DNA from: Phycisphaerales bacterium
Lineage (GTDB): Bacteria; Planctomycetota; Phycisphaerae; Phycisphaerales; SM1A02
Direction of reading: 5' to 3'
Length of the DNA stretch: 40,411 bases
Assembly (NCBI GenBank): GCA_030748455.1
Contig: JASMLY010000039.1
Span: 1 to 40,411 of the forward strand
Under the pieces are notes generated by a model that made no database searches, was not told where the DNA came from, and saw only the letters and a program-made list of their open reading frames with translations. A program made the position numbers and the translations under genes. Below are positions 1-7,920 of the stretch, piece after piece. Position 1 is the stretch's first letter. Each line of letters starts with the position of its first letter.

Positions 1-663
1 AAGATCCATCGCCATCACTAACGCCACAAAGTCTGCATCAATCGTAGGTTCTCCAGCAGCAGCAGCAACATTATCAAGTGCTTTCAGTTCCTCGATGATT
101 CGCCTGCTTACTGCTGGCACATCTTCTTGGGGTCCGAACATCAAGAGTGATTCTCGAGTTGCTAGCCTTCTTTGTTCGATCGATTCTTCTAACTTGTCAA
201 TTTTCTGATGCAATTGCTTGGTTTTTTCATCCACAGGCACTGGAGGAACTGGAGGAGTAAATGCATCAAGGTTCACTTTTGAACCTCGCTTCACTATTTT
301 GCAAAACCAACCTGAAACTTTATACGCTTCATGTAATCGTCGCATTGCTGTGGGAACAGGAGTTGGACTTCCATGCACTGCCGCATTTCCATCACGTCTG
401 ATCGCGTGCATCGTATCTGCTTGGCGACGTGGTAATGAACCAGATCGTTCAAGTGCAGCGAGCATCGCACCTAAGTCCTTTGAAACATCCCCCTTCATTT
501 GCAAAGTTGTTAGTTTCTTTGCCATTGTTTCAACCATCAAACGGAGTTTAAACATACAGGAATCTGGGTCTGTATGGACATAAATCTCTGCTTGTTTTGC
601 AAGTTTTGCGACCCGTGAATCGAACCGATCTAAAAACTGAAAATTTGTACTCCGTTTGCTCAC
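1..663 (-). CDS. DUF4145-like N-terminal domain protein (partial, runs off left edge)
   Basis: The gene runs off the left edge, so only the first 221 codons are present. I start it at GTG (663-661): an AAGGGAG ribosome site sits six bases upstream, and the GTG overlaps the TGA of the preceding gene as GTGA. Residues about 7-120 resemble the DUF4145 domain found at the N-terminus of some HsdR-like and helicase proteins: FLDRFDSRVAKLAKQAE, then a DPDSC..KLRL helix, LPRRQAD and RDGNAAVHG. A Pro/Val linker and a charged coiled-coil-like stretch (KTKQLHQKIDKLEES) follow. The downstream catalytic part, if any, lies outside the window, so the function is open. The coupled TerB-like gene may be a partner. 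Confidence 0.7.
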   Translation of the reverse strand, partial: MSKRSTNFQFLDRFDSRVAKLAKQAEIYVHTDPDSCMFKLRLMVETMAKKLTTLQMKGDVSKDLGAMLAALERSGSLPRRQADTMHAIRRDGNAAVHGSPTPVPTAMRRLHEAYKVSGWFCKIVKRGSKVNLDAFTPPVPPVPVDEKTKQLHQKIDKLEESIEQRRLATRESLLMFGPQEDVPAVSRRIIEELKALDNVAAAAGEPTIDADFVALVMAMDL

Positions 664-1073
664 GCCGAACTCCCTTGTGGTCGAAGCATAGATGCAATAA
701 TTCTAGCGTTGACACAGAGACGCTGAAATGCTTCAGGAGTAACATCAATTGCGGAAGCAAGCATTGAGGCCCAGCGTACTTCTAACGGTTTCATCGAACG
801 ATCGGCATAGGCAATCATCATGACACCAGTGAGTACTTTCTCTGCATCCTCCTTGGGAAGTGCACGAACACCCGCAAGGCAATCAATGAGTGTTCTATTA
901 CTGATCTGCTCTGGGTCCTTTGCTCTGCGGCATTCTTCTTCTGTAAGACCAAGAATCGCTTGTGCATACAACCCTGTTGCAGCCTCTTGCATTGCTAGTA
1001 CATCTTCACCAGCAACTGCCATCGCACGTGCCGAAAGAAACCAAAGAGTCGAGAGTTCAAGCATTGCAGACAT
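660..1073 (-). CDS. TerB-like small helical protein
   Basis: This 137-residue protein is predicted to be all helical with no signal peptide. The segment from about residue 60 to 125 (RTLIDCLAGVRALPKEDAEK, GVMMIAYADRSMKPLEVRW, ASAIDVTPEAFQRL) has the TerB-family pattern: an AxADxxxxxxE turn, then helices with hydrophobic spacing. TerB-like domains occur in tellurite-resistance, metal-stress and some phage-defence proteins; which applies here is unknown. It is the promoter-proximal gene of a pair and is translationally coupled by GTGA to the DUF4145-like gene. No Shine-Dalgarno site precedes the ATG, but a -35/-10 pair ends seven bases upstream, which suggests a leaderless message. The family call is from pattern memory and moderately sure. 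Confidence 0.6.
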   Translation of the reverse strand: MSAMLELSTLWFLSARAMAVAGEDVLAMQEAATGLYAQAILGLTEEECRRAKDPEQISNRTLIDCLAGVRALPKEDAEKVLTGVMMIAYADRSMKPLEVRWASMLASAIDVTPEAFQRLCVNARIIASMLRPQGSSA

Positions 1074-1080
1074 CTGTTAC

Positions 1081-1108
1081 ATTGTCTCTTACTCACTCCC
1101 AAGGTCAA
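1081..1108 (-). promoter_or_regulatory. Putative sigma70-type promoter of the TerB-like gene
   Basis: On the minus strand TTGACC (1108-1103) is followed after 16 bases by GACAAT (1086-1081), and the ATG at 1073 comes seven bases after the -10-like box. Transcription would start at or next to the ATG, giving a leaderless transcript. Confidence 0.5.
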
Positions 1109-1294
1109 GTTGGATCGAGAACTATATGCAAACTACCTAATTTAACAGTAGATTTATCGCTCTTTCTTAAAAAAAAATGCATTTTCCCTTGACGGTCTGT
1201 TCGAATCGTGCAAAAGTATGATTGATAGCGAAAATCGTCCTTTCGCTTGAGAGAGAAAAATAGCGTTTGGATAACGCGAAAGAGAGAGAAGAAA

Positions 1295-1966
1295 ATGAAA
1301 AAAACAATCCTAACGACAAGTCTTCTTGCAGCATTTGCAACAAGTCCCGCATTAGCAGAAATGCTATACACCCAAAGTTTTGAAGATGAGAGTTGGCTTG
1401 GTGGAAAGTATTACGATACTGGTGATGCCGCTGTTGACCACTGGTTAGTAAACAATGACGGCGAAGCAGCAGTCAATGGAACTGGGTTTGCTGCTTGGTA
1501 TGGCAACACTCGTGATGGCGTCGGTCTTACTGATGGTGATTACGTTGGTGTCACAAACTATGCTGGTAATGTTGGTGCATACTATGATGGGTCACAAGGG
1601 TATCAAATGTCAGACACAGACGGAATGATGTCTTTAGTCTTCGATGACTATGGATCAGATGTCAATTTCTCTGTTGCAATCTACATCAATAGTACAGGGT
1701 ATGAATCTGACGACTCACTCTCTGTCATGTATGGAGATTCTGTCATCGCTTCATTTGGTGAATTGGAACTTGAAGGCAGTGCTGGTGCTTGGATGTTGAT
1801 TGAAGGATCAGGCTCAGGACAACTCTCGATTAATTTCGATTCGAACTCAGGATCAGAAGCAGTATTTGTTGATGCTGTAAACATTTGGACAGGTGCCATT
1901 CCTGCTCCTGGTGCTCTTGCGCTACTTGGACTTGCTGGATTAGCAAGCCGACGCCGTCGACGTTAA
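1295..1966 (+). CDS. Exported protein with PEP-CTERM-like sorting tail
   Basis: This is a 223-residue secreted protein. I start it at ATG 1295, which follows a purine-rich GAGAGAGAAGA ribosome site and opens with a classic signal peptide (MKKTILTTSLLAAFATS, then PALA-E cleavage). The mature part is acidic, rich in Gly, Asp and Ser, and has no motif I can name; its composition suggests a beta-sandwich. The C-terminus is IPAPGALALLGLAGLAS plus five Arg residues. That is the proline-containing motif, hydrophobic helix and basic end of a PEP-CTERM-like signal in the form common in Phycisphaerae, read by an exosortase-type system. It stands alone and ends just before a bidirectional terminator. 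The role is unknown. Confidence 0.85.
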   Translation: MKKTILTTSLLAAFATSPALAEMLYTQSFEDESWLGGKYYDTGDAAVDHWLVNNDGEAAVNGTGFAAWYGNTRDGVGLTDGDYVGVTNYAGNVGAYYDGSQGYQMSDTDGMMSLVFDDYGSDVNFSVAIYINSTGYESDDSLSVMYGDSVIASFGELELEGSAGAWMLIEGSGSGQLSINFDSNSGSEAVFVDAVNIWTGAIPAPGALALLGLAGLASRRRRR

Positions 1967-1996
1967 TCGACTCCCCGTTATCCAAACATATAGATG

Positions 1997-2028
1997 AAAA
2001 AACCCCGCAGCTTGCTGCGGGGTTTTTG
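1997..2028. terminator. Bidirectional intrinsic terminator
   Basis: AACCCCGCAG (2001-2010), loop CTTG, CTGCGGGGTT (2015-2024) form a perfect GC-rich stem. An A-run precedes it and a T-run follows it, so both strands show a stem plus U-tract. It lies between the convergent PEP-CTERM gene and the beta-helix gene and can end both transcripts. Confidence 0.9.
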
Positions 2029-2054
2029 TTTGTAACTCTGTAGTACGTTTGGGT

Positions 2055-3437
2055 CTATGGACACATTCCCCAAGCTGCGATCAATGACAAGAGATCTTCC
2101 ACACCCACAATTCCATCGCCGTTCACGTCCTGCGCACAACTTGAAGGGCAACTCACAGCTGAGCATGTCATGGAAGTTCCATAAAATACTCCGCCTCCAT
2201 CTATACAGGAGCTTTCAGTTGCATGCACGCAATTGCCCAAAACGCAGCACGCACCAGTCGTGTCACCACCGCCGCTTTCACAAGTAACATCAACACATGA
2301 CGTTCCAGGACCATTCCAAGCACCTCCACCAGCAGAACAGTCGACTTCCTCCATCGACCAGCATGCTGATCCACCACAACAAGCACCAGGGCCTTCGCTT
2401 ACTTGGCAATCAAGAATGTCCCCGACAACAATTGGATCATCCCCATAAAACATATCTTCAACATCACACAACACGTTATCACAAATCATAGGGTCTTCTA
2501 ACGTAACAATACTGTTTGCAATGTTTAGGACTGCTCCACCACCTTCTCCATCACAATCAACATCTGCACTATTCGAATCGAACGTACACTGCGCAAACGT
2601 GACTGTCGAACTCGAGCGAACATTTGCAGCACCACCCAAACCGTTTGCACTATTGCTTAAGAATGTCGAAGCGGTTACTGTCGCATCTCCACTAGAGTAA
2701 CTGAACCACCCCCCGCCATCAGTTGCACTGTTAAGATCAAACGTACAATTCGATGCAGAAACTTCGCTGTTTTTCAAGTAAAAACCCCCACCATTTGCGG
2801 CAGCTATATTTTCACGAAACGTAACATCGGTTAAGAGGTTTGTACCGGAACCATCCTTCATATAAATGCCACCACCGTTATTTGCTGTGTTTGAGACAAT
2901 ACTACCGCTCGTCATTGTCAAACTACTGATTTTCAAATAGATCGCACCACCTGCCCCACCAGCATCGTTGCCTTCAAACACAACGTTGTCGAGGTCCACA
3001 CCACCACCATCAACGAACAATCCCCCTCCTGAGTATGTTGATTGGTTTCCTGTAATCAAACAATTGCGAATTGTTGGTGAAGCGCCTGTTACTGAAACTC
3101 CACCACCATAGAGTGCCGATCCGCTACGAATGGTGAAACCATCGAGGACAGAATTCCCATCCTCTGCGTTGGCGAACGTTACAACTGTCCCAGATGCTGA
3201 CCCATCAATAATCGTATTCGAAGATCCGCTCACACTTGAGATTGAAATTGCTTTTCCTAAAAAATCTATCCTCTCCGAGTACGTTCCTGCTTCGACTACA
3301 ACTGAATCACCATTTTGTGCTGCATCGATTGCCGTTTGGATAAAGGGAAAATCGCCAGGTACATTCAGCGTATCCGCTGTTGTCAATTGCCCTAACGCAA
3401 GTAAAGTGAGGGTACAGATGGATATTTTGGGATACAT
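2055..3437 (-). CDS. Secreted beta-helix protein with Cys repeats and dockerin-like tail
   Basis: This 460-residue protein starts after AAGGAGATAAGA, a good ribosome site, with a signal peptide (MYPKISICTLTLLALGQLTTA). Residues about 25-310 are repeated strand-turn units (SGGGLFVDGG, GGAIYLK, NGGGIYMKDG, NGGGFYLKN) typical of right-handed parallel beta-helices, beginning with an IQTAIDAAQNGDSVVVEAGTY opening. Two Cys-rich repeats follow at about 335-430; each begins GACC, holds six Cys and includes a GGG-x-(W/F)-x-G turn. The last ~25 residues, DVNGDGIVGVEDLLSLIAAW plus GMCP, form a single calcium-binding dockerin-like segment, a tail I associate with Phycisphaerae exported proteins. It is probably a cell-surface or extracellular adhesin or structural protein; no catalytic residues are evident. 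Confidence 0.88.
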   Translation of the reverse strand: MYPKISICTLTLLALGQLTTADTLNVPGDFPFIQTAIDAAQNGDSVVVEAGTYSERIDFLGKAISISSVSGSSNTIIDGSASGTVVTFANAEDGNSVLDGFTIRSGSALYGGGVSVTGASPTIRNCLITGNQSTYSGGGLFVDGGGVDLDNVVFEGNDAGGAGGAIYLKISSLTMTSGSIVSNTANNGGGIYMKDGSGTNLLTDVTFRENIAAANGGGFYLKNSEVSASNCTFDLNSATDGGGWFSYSSGDATVTASTFLSNSANGLGGAANVRSSSTVTFAQCTFDSNSADVDCDGEGGGAVLNIANSIVTLEDPMICDNVLCDVEDMFYGDDPIVVGDILDCQVSEGPGACCGGSACWSMEEVDCSAGGGAWNGPGTSCVDVTCESGGGDTTGACCVLGNCVHATESSCIDGGGVFYGTSMTCSAVSCPSSCAQDVNGDGIVGVEDLLSLIAAWGMCP

Positions 3438-3488
3438 TCTTATCTCCTTTTGCTATTCGTCAAAATTCGGCCCAGAAGACCGTCTATA

Positions 3489-3517
3489 ACTATCACGCTA
3501 TTTGGCATGAAAGTCAA
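3489..3517 (-). promoter_or_regulatory. Putative promoter of the beta-helix gene
   Basis: On the minus strand TTGACT (3517-3512) and GATAGT (3494-3489) are 17 bases apart. Transcription would begin near 3482, leaving an approximately 45-base leader that carries the AAGGAG ribosome site. Unlike several housekeeping starts in this window, this one is conventional. Confidence 0.5.
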
Positions 3518-3584
3518 GGAAAAACCACAAAAACGAGCTAGAATTGATTCCGATAAATCCACAAATTACGTACTTTATCAACGC

Positions 3585-3598
3585 GATCAATCTTGATC
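3585..3598. repeat. Short palindrome upstream of murA
   Basis: GATCAA, two bases, TTGATC forms a perfect 6+6 inverted repeat 70 bases before the murA ATG in a region with no other clear signal. It could be a small operator or chance. I found no convincing -10/-35 pair for murA around it. Confidence 0.3.
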
Positions 3599-3667
3599 TG
3601 CTACTATCGCACGCATAGGCACGGAACGCCTCTATCTCCCGCAACGCAGGAAGGATCCTCAATTCAC

Positions 3668-5020
3668 ATGGATGTGTTTAAAATTCAAGGCGGACAACGA
3701 TTAGCAGGAACGATTTCAGTTGATGGATCGAAAAATGCAGCACTCCCGCTGCTCGCTGCTTCCTTACTTACAACAGAACAGATGCAATTTGAATGCATGC
3801 CATCGCTTTCTGACATTCAGAATATGTCGAAACTCCTTGTTGAACTCGGATGCGAAGTAACACAACAAGGCGACCTACTCTCCTTACAAACAAAAGACGA
3901 AGCTACATCACACGCTCGGTATGACATTGTTCGTACGATGCGAGCAAGCGTGTGTGTGTTAGGTCCGCTTCTCGCTCGGCGTGGTGAAGTACGCATTTCT
4001 ATGCCTGGAGGTTGTGCGTTCGGAGATCGCCCAATTGACTTGCACCTTCGTGGACTTGAGGCACTCGGTGCAAAGATTGAACTTGATGGTGGTGACATTG
4101 TTGCCAAAGCTGACCAACTCAAAGGTGCAACTATTTTCTTAGGTGGACCCTTTGGTTCAACAGTGCTTGGAACTGCAAACATCATGAGCGCGGCAACACT
4201 TGCAAAAGGAAAAACGATTATAGAATCTGCTGCATGTGAACCTGAAATCGCTGATCTTGCCTTGTTACTCAATGCTATGGGAGCAAAAATCACCGGAGCT
4301 GGCACCCCGAGAATTACGATCGAAGGTGTAGATAGCTTAGGAGGCACAACCCATCGAGTCATGCCAGATAGAATTGTTGCAGGTACGTGGGCAATCGCTG
4401 CAGCGATGACAAATGGGGATGTCACAATTGAACGATTTCCCCTCGATCATTTGCTCGCCGTAACGAATATTCTTTCCTCTGTAGGCGTTCACGTTCTACA
4501 AACAGAAGTATCGCAAGATCCAAAGTCATGCACCGTGCAAGTTGTCAGTGATCGGTACCTCAAACCTGTTATGTTTACTACCCAACCTTACCCAGGTTTT
4601 CCAACTGATTTGCAAGCACAGATGATGGCTCTTCTCTGTTTATCAAGAGGGAATAGCATCATCACAGAGAAAATTTACCCCGAGCGATTTATGCATGTAC
4701 CAGAGTTAAGCCGCATGGGCGCAAAACTTGTACGGCAAGGATCAACGGTGATCGTACAGGGTGTTGATCGACTTGTTGGCGCTCCTGTGATGGCGAGTGA
4801 TCTGCGAGCATCAGCAAGTTTAGTTCTTGCAGGTCTTGCCGCTGAAGGTGAAACGACGATTAGCCGTGTCTATCATCTTGACCGAGGGTATGCATCGATG
4901 GAAAAAACACTCTCTTCGCTTGGTGCCCATATAGAGCGAATTGATGGCTCCTCTGTTGTCGATGGGTTACCCCTTGTCGAAACTGTCTCTCCTCAGCGAA
5001 TCGTACAACGCAACAGCTGA
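3668..5020 (+). CDS. murA: UDP-N-acetylglucosamine 1-carboxyvinyltransferase
   Basis: MurA transfers enolpyruvate from PEP to UDP-GlcNAc, the first committed cytoplasmic step of peptidoglycan synthesis. The frame is open 25 codons further upstream, but the conserved N-terminus (MDVFKIQGGQRLAG) begins at ATG 3668, with GGAAGG about 13 bases before it, giving 450 residues, normal for the family. Visible motifs are SKNAALPLLAA with Lys22/Asn23, RTMRAS with Arg92, the PGGCAFGDRPIDLH active loop with Cys116 (the fosfomycin target; Asp here would mean resistance), PGFPTDLQAQMMAL with the catalytic Asp, and DLRASASLVLAGL near the end. The 3' end overlaps the opposing SpoU gene by 54 bp. Its presence fits a planctomycete with peptidoglycan, together with murD at 10872-12104. 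Confidence 0.97.
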   Translation: MDVFKIQGGQRLAGTISVDGSKNAALPLLAASLLTTEQMQFECMPSLSDIQNMSKLLVELGCEVTQQGDLLSLQTKDEATSHARYDIVRTMRASVCVLGPLLARRGEVRISMPGGCAFGDRPIDLHLRGLEALGAKIELDGGDIVAKADQLKGATIFLGGPFGSTVLGTANIMSAATLAKGKTIIESAACEPEIADLALLLNAMGAKITGAGTPRITIEGVDSLGGTTHRVMPDRIVAGTWAIAAAMTNGDVTIERFPLDHLLAVTNILSSVGVHVLQTEVSQDPKSCTVQVVSDRYLKPVMFTTQPYPGFPTDLQAQMMALLCLSRGNSIITEKIYPERFMHVPELSRMGAKLVRQGSTVIVQGVDRLVGAPVMASDLRASASLVLAGLAAEGETTISRVYHLDRGYASMEKTLSSLGAHIERIDGSSVVDGLPLVETVSPQRIVQRNS

Positions 5021-5797
5021 GGCAACCGAGACATTGATAGAAGGGACTTGGTTCGCCATCGGGATCTCAGCAATGGCATCACATGCACGAAGTGATGTGG
5101 GTGATAACCCAGACTTTTCTTCTCCCATGACAAACGCACGTTTATCTGAAAACTGAACATCCCACAGTGGTACGGCACGACCCCCAGTTTCGCAACCAAT
5201 GATTTGGACATCCAACCCTGTTTTGAGTTGGTGCAGCGTGTCCTCCCAGCAATCTGTTATTGCCCAAGGCATTGATAACGTATGACCCATCGAAACACGG
5301 ATCGCTTTTCGATACAACGGATCACAACATTGATGGTCAAACAAGAGTGCATCCACTCCGAATGCAGCTGCGTTTCGAAACAATGCCCCCATGTTGTCGA
5401 CGTTCGTTATCCGCTGGGCAAGGAGTAGCGATAATTTGTCCCTGCCCTTTAAAGTTCGAAACAAATTGTCGACAGAAACTTCTGTTTGTTCTGGTCTATG
5501 GACTGCTGCGAGAGCTCCTCGGTGAATGTGAAACCCAACTATTTCTGTCATCAAATGTACATCTGCGACGTAGATCGGTGCGGAACAATTCTCAACAGTC
5601 GAAGAGAGTTGTTCATACTTAGTAGGTGATAAAAACAGTGAATGGATATTCCAATCGGTTTTTAACAAACGACGCACAACCATTTCGGATTCACACATAA
5701 AGAGATGTTTACGCCCACGTAAATCTGCGTCTGTTATGTTTCGATACGCATCAATTTTTGGGTCATCAAACGAACTTACAATTTCTGGTGTTTTCAC
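4967..5797 (-). CDS. SpoU/TrmH family RNA 2'-O-methyltransferase
   Basis: This 276-residue SPOUT-fold methyltransferase should transfer a methyl group from SAM to a ribose 2'-OH in tRNA or rRNA. All three SpoU motifs are visible: NVDNMGALFRNAAAFG (motif 1), FVMGEEKSGLSP (motif 2) and IPMANQVPSINVSVASAVAL (motif 3), which form the knot and the SAM site. The N-terminal ~100 residues resemble the L30e-like substrate-binding domain of TrmH/RlmB relatives. The target nucleotide cannot be told from sequence. It is the last gene of the operon starting at 9865. Its ATG overlaps the end of the MlaD-like gene by four bases (ATGA), and its 3' end runs 54 bp into murA on the other strand. Confidence 0.92.
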   Translation of the reverse strand: MKTPEIVSSFDDPKIDAYRNITDADLRGRKHLFMCESEMVVRRLLKTDWNIHSLFLSPTKYEQLSSTVENCSAPIYVADVHLMTEIVGFHIHRGALAAVHRPEQTEVSVDNLFRTLKGRDKLSLLLAQRITNVDNMGALFRNAAAFGVDALLFDHQCCDPLYRKAIRVSMGHTLSMPWAITDCWEDTLHQLKTGLDVQIIGCETGGRAVPLWDVQFSDKRAFVMGEEKSGLSPTSLRACDAIAEIPMANQVPSINVSVASAVALYDSLRRDSFDKG

Positions 5798-7014
5798 GGA
5801 ATGGTTCGCTCTGGGAAATCAATATGCATTCGTTCAAGAATTGCGTCTCTCGCTGACTTAAAGGCTGCCTCACTATCAAGCAATGAATTGGAAAGTTCGT
5901 TGACTTGGTCATCACTTATTGGTGCATGACCATCCTCTACAGCTACACGTAAATCTGCGGCTGATTGACGCAAATCATGTAATGCTGCCAGAAGTTGCCA
6001 GGAAGCATCGTTGAGTTGTTCATACGCAATCTCACGATCAGTTGGGCGATACAAAAGCCTCCATGGGCTTGCCGAAATAGCGTCTACCGCTGATTTAGCT
6101 CGAGCAGTGAATTGTTGTACGTTTGCGAGAATCTCGTTAACTTTGCCAGACCACTGTGGAAAATCAGCTCGTACCAGTTTCATAGTTGCTTCAAGAGATT
6201 TCGTAGAGGCTTCGATCGATGAAACAGATCGTTCTACTTTGGGTAGAATTGACTTTCTAATGTCACTGACCATCGATTGCGTCTCAGCCAAAGTAGCGTC
6301 GAGTTTTGTTGGTAAATCTTTAGATTTTTCTAAAATGTTTGAAAAGTCGGACTCCCAGTTTGGCCATACACTTTGGAAGCTTGCAGTGAAATCTTGAAAA
6401 GCGTGCAAGCCTTGTTTTGCTGACGTAATGGCCTGTGAGATTTCATCTGCTTCTTTGTTACCAAGAATCATCCGAATCGCTTCGCCATCGTGATGGAACG
6501 CATCGCTGATCTTGCGTAAAGCAGCAAGCGTCTTTCGAATATCAGCGTCTGCTTCTCCACCAAGAAACTGCCCAACCATTGTTGAAGCTGTTCCAACAAG
6601 AAGTGTATTTGGTGTTGCGAGATTTCCTTCTCCGACGTCCTGAATTGCAAGCCAAGCTTTTGATCCGAGGAGTCCAGAATGAACCTCCAAACTCAGATTC
6701 GTAAAGAGTTGAATCTCTGAATCAACATCAAAATACACATCAATTGTCGAAATAGGCTCATCCTTTTGTATGGAGGGAGAAACAAGCGAAACAATACCTA
6801 TGGGATATCCCCCTAGTTTTACTTGAGAGCCAACAGCAAGCGTACCCACTCCATCCTCAACTGTAAAAGATGCGTGATACCGTGTTGTTTGTTGTGTCAT
6901 TCTCTCCCACAAGTTTGTGATGATCGTAATCACGATCAGCCCAAGGATTAGTGAAGATAACACAAAGATTCCTGCTTTGACGTTGTTTCTTTGTTTATCT
7001 CTCAATTTAGACAT
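5794..7014 (-). CDS. mlaD: MlaD/MCE family membrane-anchored lipid transport protein
   Basis: This 406-residue protein has an N-terminal membrane anchor (residues about 14-36, AGIFVLSSLILGLIVITII) and then an MCE domain (about 45-125: YHASFTVEDGVGTLAVGSQV, KLGGYPIGIVSLV). The rest is a long helical part with Lys/Glu-rich and Ser/Thr-rich stretches that probably sits in the periplasm. MCE proteins form rings that carry phospholipids between inner and outer membranes. The gene lies 18 bases after the MlaF-like ATPase gene, the usual MlaF-MlaD order, but no MlaE permease is in the window. The gene symbol is by family, not proven orthology. The helical C-terminus is longer than in the short proteobacterial MlaD. 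Confidence 0.88.
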   Translation of the reverse strand: MSKLRDKQRNNVKAGIFVLSSLILGLIVITIITNLWERMTQQTTRYHASFTVEDGVGTLAVGSQVKLGGYPIGIVSLVSPSIQKDEPISTIDVYFDVDSEIQLFTNLSLEVHSGLLGSKAWLAIQDVGEGNLATPNTLLVGTASTMVGQFLGGEADADIRKTLAALRKISDAFHHDGEAIRMILGNKEADEISQAITSAKQGLHAFQDFTASFQSVWPNWESDFSNILEKSKDLPTKLDATLAETQSMVSDIRKSILPKVERSVSSIEASTKSLEATMKLVRADFPQWSGKVNEILANVQQFTARAKSAVDAISASPWRLLYRPTDREIAYEQLNDASWQLLAALHDLRQSAADLRVAVEDGHAPISDDQVNELSNSLLDSEAAFKSARDAILERMHIDFPERTIP

Positions 7015-7032
7015 AGTAGAAGGAGATCCTTT

Positions 7033-7920
7033 TTATTCTTTCGAAGATTGTACCGAAGGTCCATGAGTAAGACGGGGAGCTGACACACCCAAGAGGTCCT
7101 CAGCATAACTTGAAGCTTCTTTTCGCTCTGTAAGTGGTCCTTCAGCTTCTCCTCGCAAGAATTGTCGAATCAGTTGTTTTTGAGAATCGAGTTCGTGAAG
7201 TTGTTCAACTGGCCAATCCCGAATTTTTTCGAAGGCCTCACGAGTGTCAATCATGATCATCTTGCCCTTGTCAAGCATTGCCATACGATCTGCTATTACA
7301 AATGCAGAGTCCATTTCATGTGTTACAACTACACTTGTTACACCTGCTTTTTTTGCAAGATCTAAAATCAGTTGATCAATTGTTGCGCTCGTTACTGGAT
7401 CAAGACCAGCTGATGGTTCATCGTAAAAGAGAAGTTTTGGATCGAGGGCGAGTGCACGTGCAAGCCCAGCTCGTTTTTTCATCCCACCAGAAATTTCTGA
7501 AGGAAACTTCTCAGCAGCTTCTCGGAGCCCTACTTGTTCTAACTTTATCTTCACGATAAACGAGATGATGTCTCGGTCAAGATCGGTATGTTCACGTAAT
7601 GAAAGGGCGACATTATCAGCAACACTCATTGAGTTAAACAAGGCACCTGATTGAAAGAGTATTCCAAACTGCCTACGAATTTTATTCATCCCATGATCAT
7701 TCAATGTTGCAAGATCTTCCCCAAATATTTTTACAGTTCCACCATCAGGGATATACGTACCAATCAAATGCCGGAGTATTGTCGATTTCCCAGAGCCTGA
7801 ACCACCCATGATGACGAGGACCTCTCCTTCCTGCACATCTAAACTTACACCATCGAGGACGAGTTGATCTCCAAATTGGCAAACAAGATCTCTGACTTCG
7901 ATGACTGGCTCGTTACTCAT
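7033..7920 (-). CDS. mlaF: MlaF-like ABC transporter ATP-binding protein
   Basis: This is the cytoplasmic ATPase of a lipid-transport ABC system. The frame is open further upstream, but I place the start at ATG 7920 (MSNEPVIEVRDLVCQFG), which overlaps the previous gene by eight bases and gives 295 residues. Visible motifs are Walker A GGSGSGKST, the signature SGGMKKRAGLARAL (the KKR form is typical of MlaF/Ttg2A), Walker B LLFYDEPSAGLDP and the switch histidine in VVVTHEMDS. After the ATPase core there is a ~45-residue tail with HELDSQKQLIRQFLRG, like the MlaF C-terminal extension. It should drive MlaD function through an MlaE permease, which is absent from this neighbourhood. Confidence 0.93.
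   Translation of the reverse strand: MSNEPVIEVRDLVCQFGDQLVLDGVSLDVQEGEVLVIMGGSGSGKSTILRHLIGTYIPDGGTVKIFGEDLATLNDHGMNKIRRQFGILFQSGALFNSMSVADNVALSLREHTDLDRDIISFIVKIKLEQVGLREAAEKFPSEISGGMKKRAGLARALALDPKLLFYDEPSAGLDPVTSATIDQLILDLAKKAGVTSVVVTHEMDSAFVIADRMAMLDKGKMIMIDTREAFEKIRDWPVEQLHELDSQKQLIRQFLRGEAEGPLTERKEASSYAEDLLGVSAPRLTHGPSVQSSKE

Noticed and set aside
1189..1222. TTGACG (1189-1194) and TATGAT (1217-1222) as a promoter for the PEP-CTERM-like gene.
   Set aside because: The spacer is 22 bases, too long for a standard promoter; the alternative AAAGTA at 18 bases is a poor -10.
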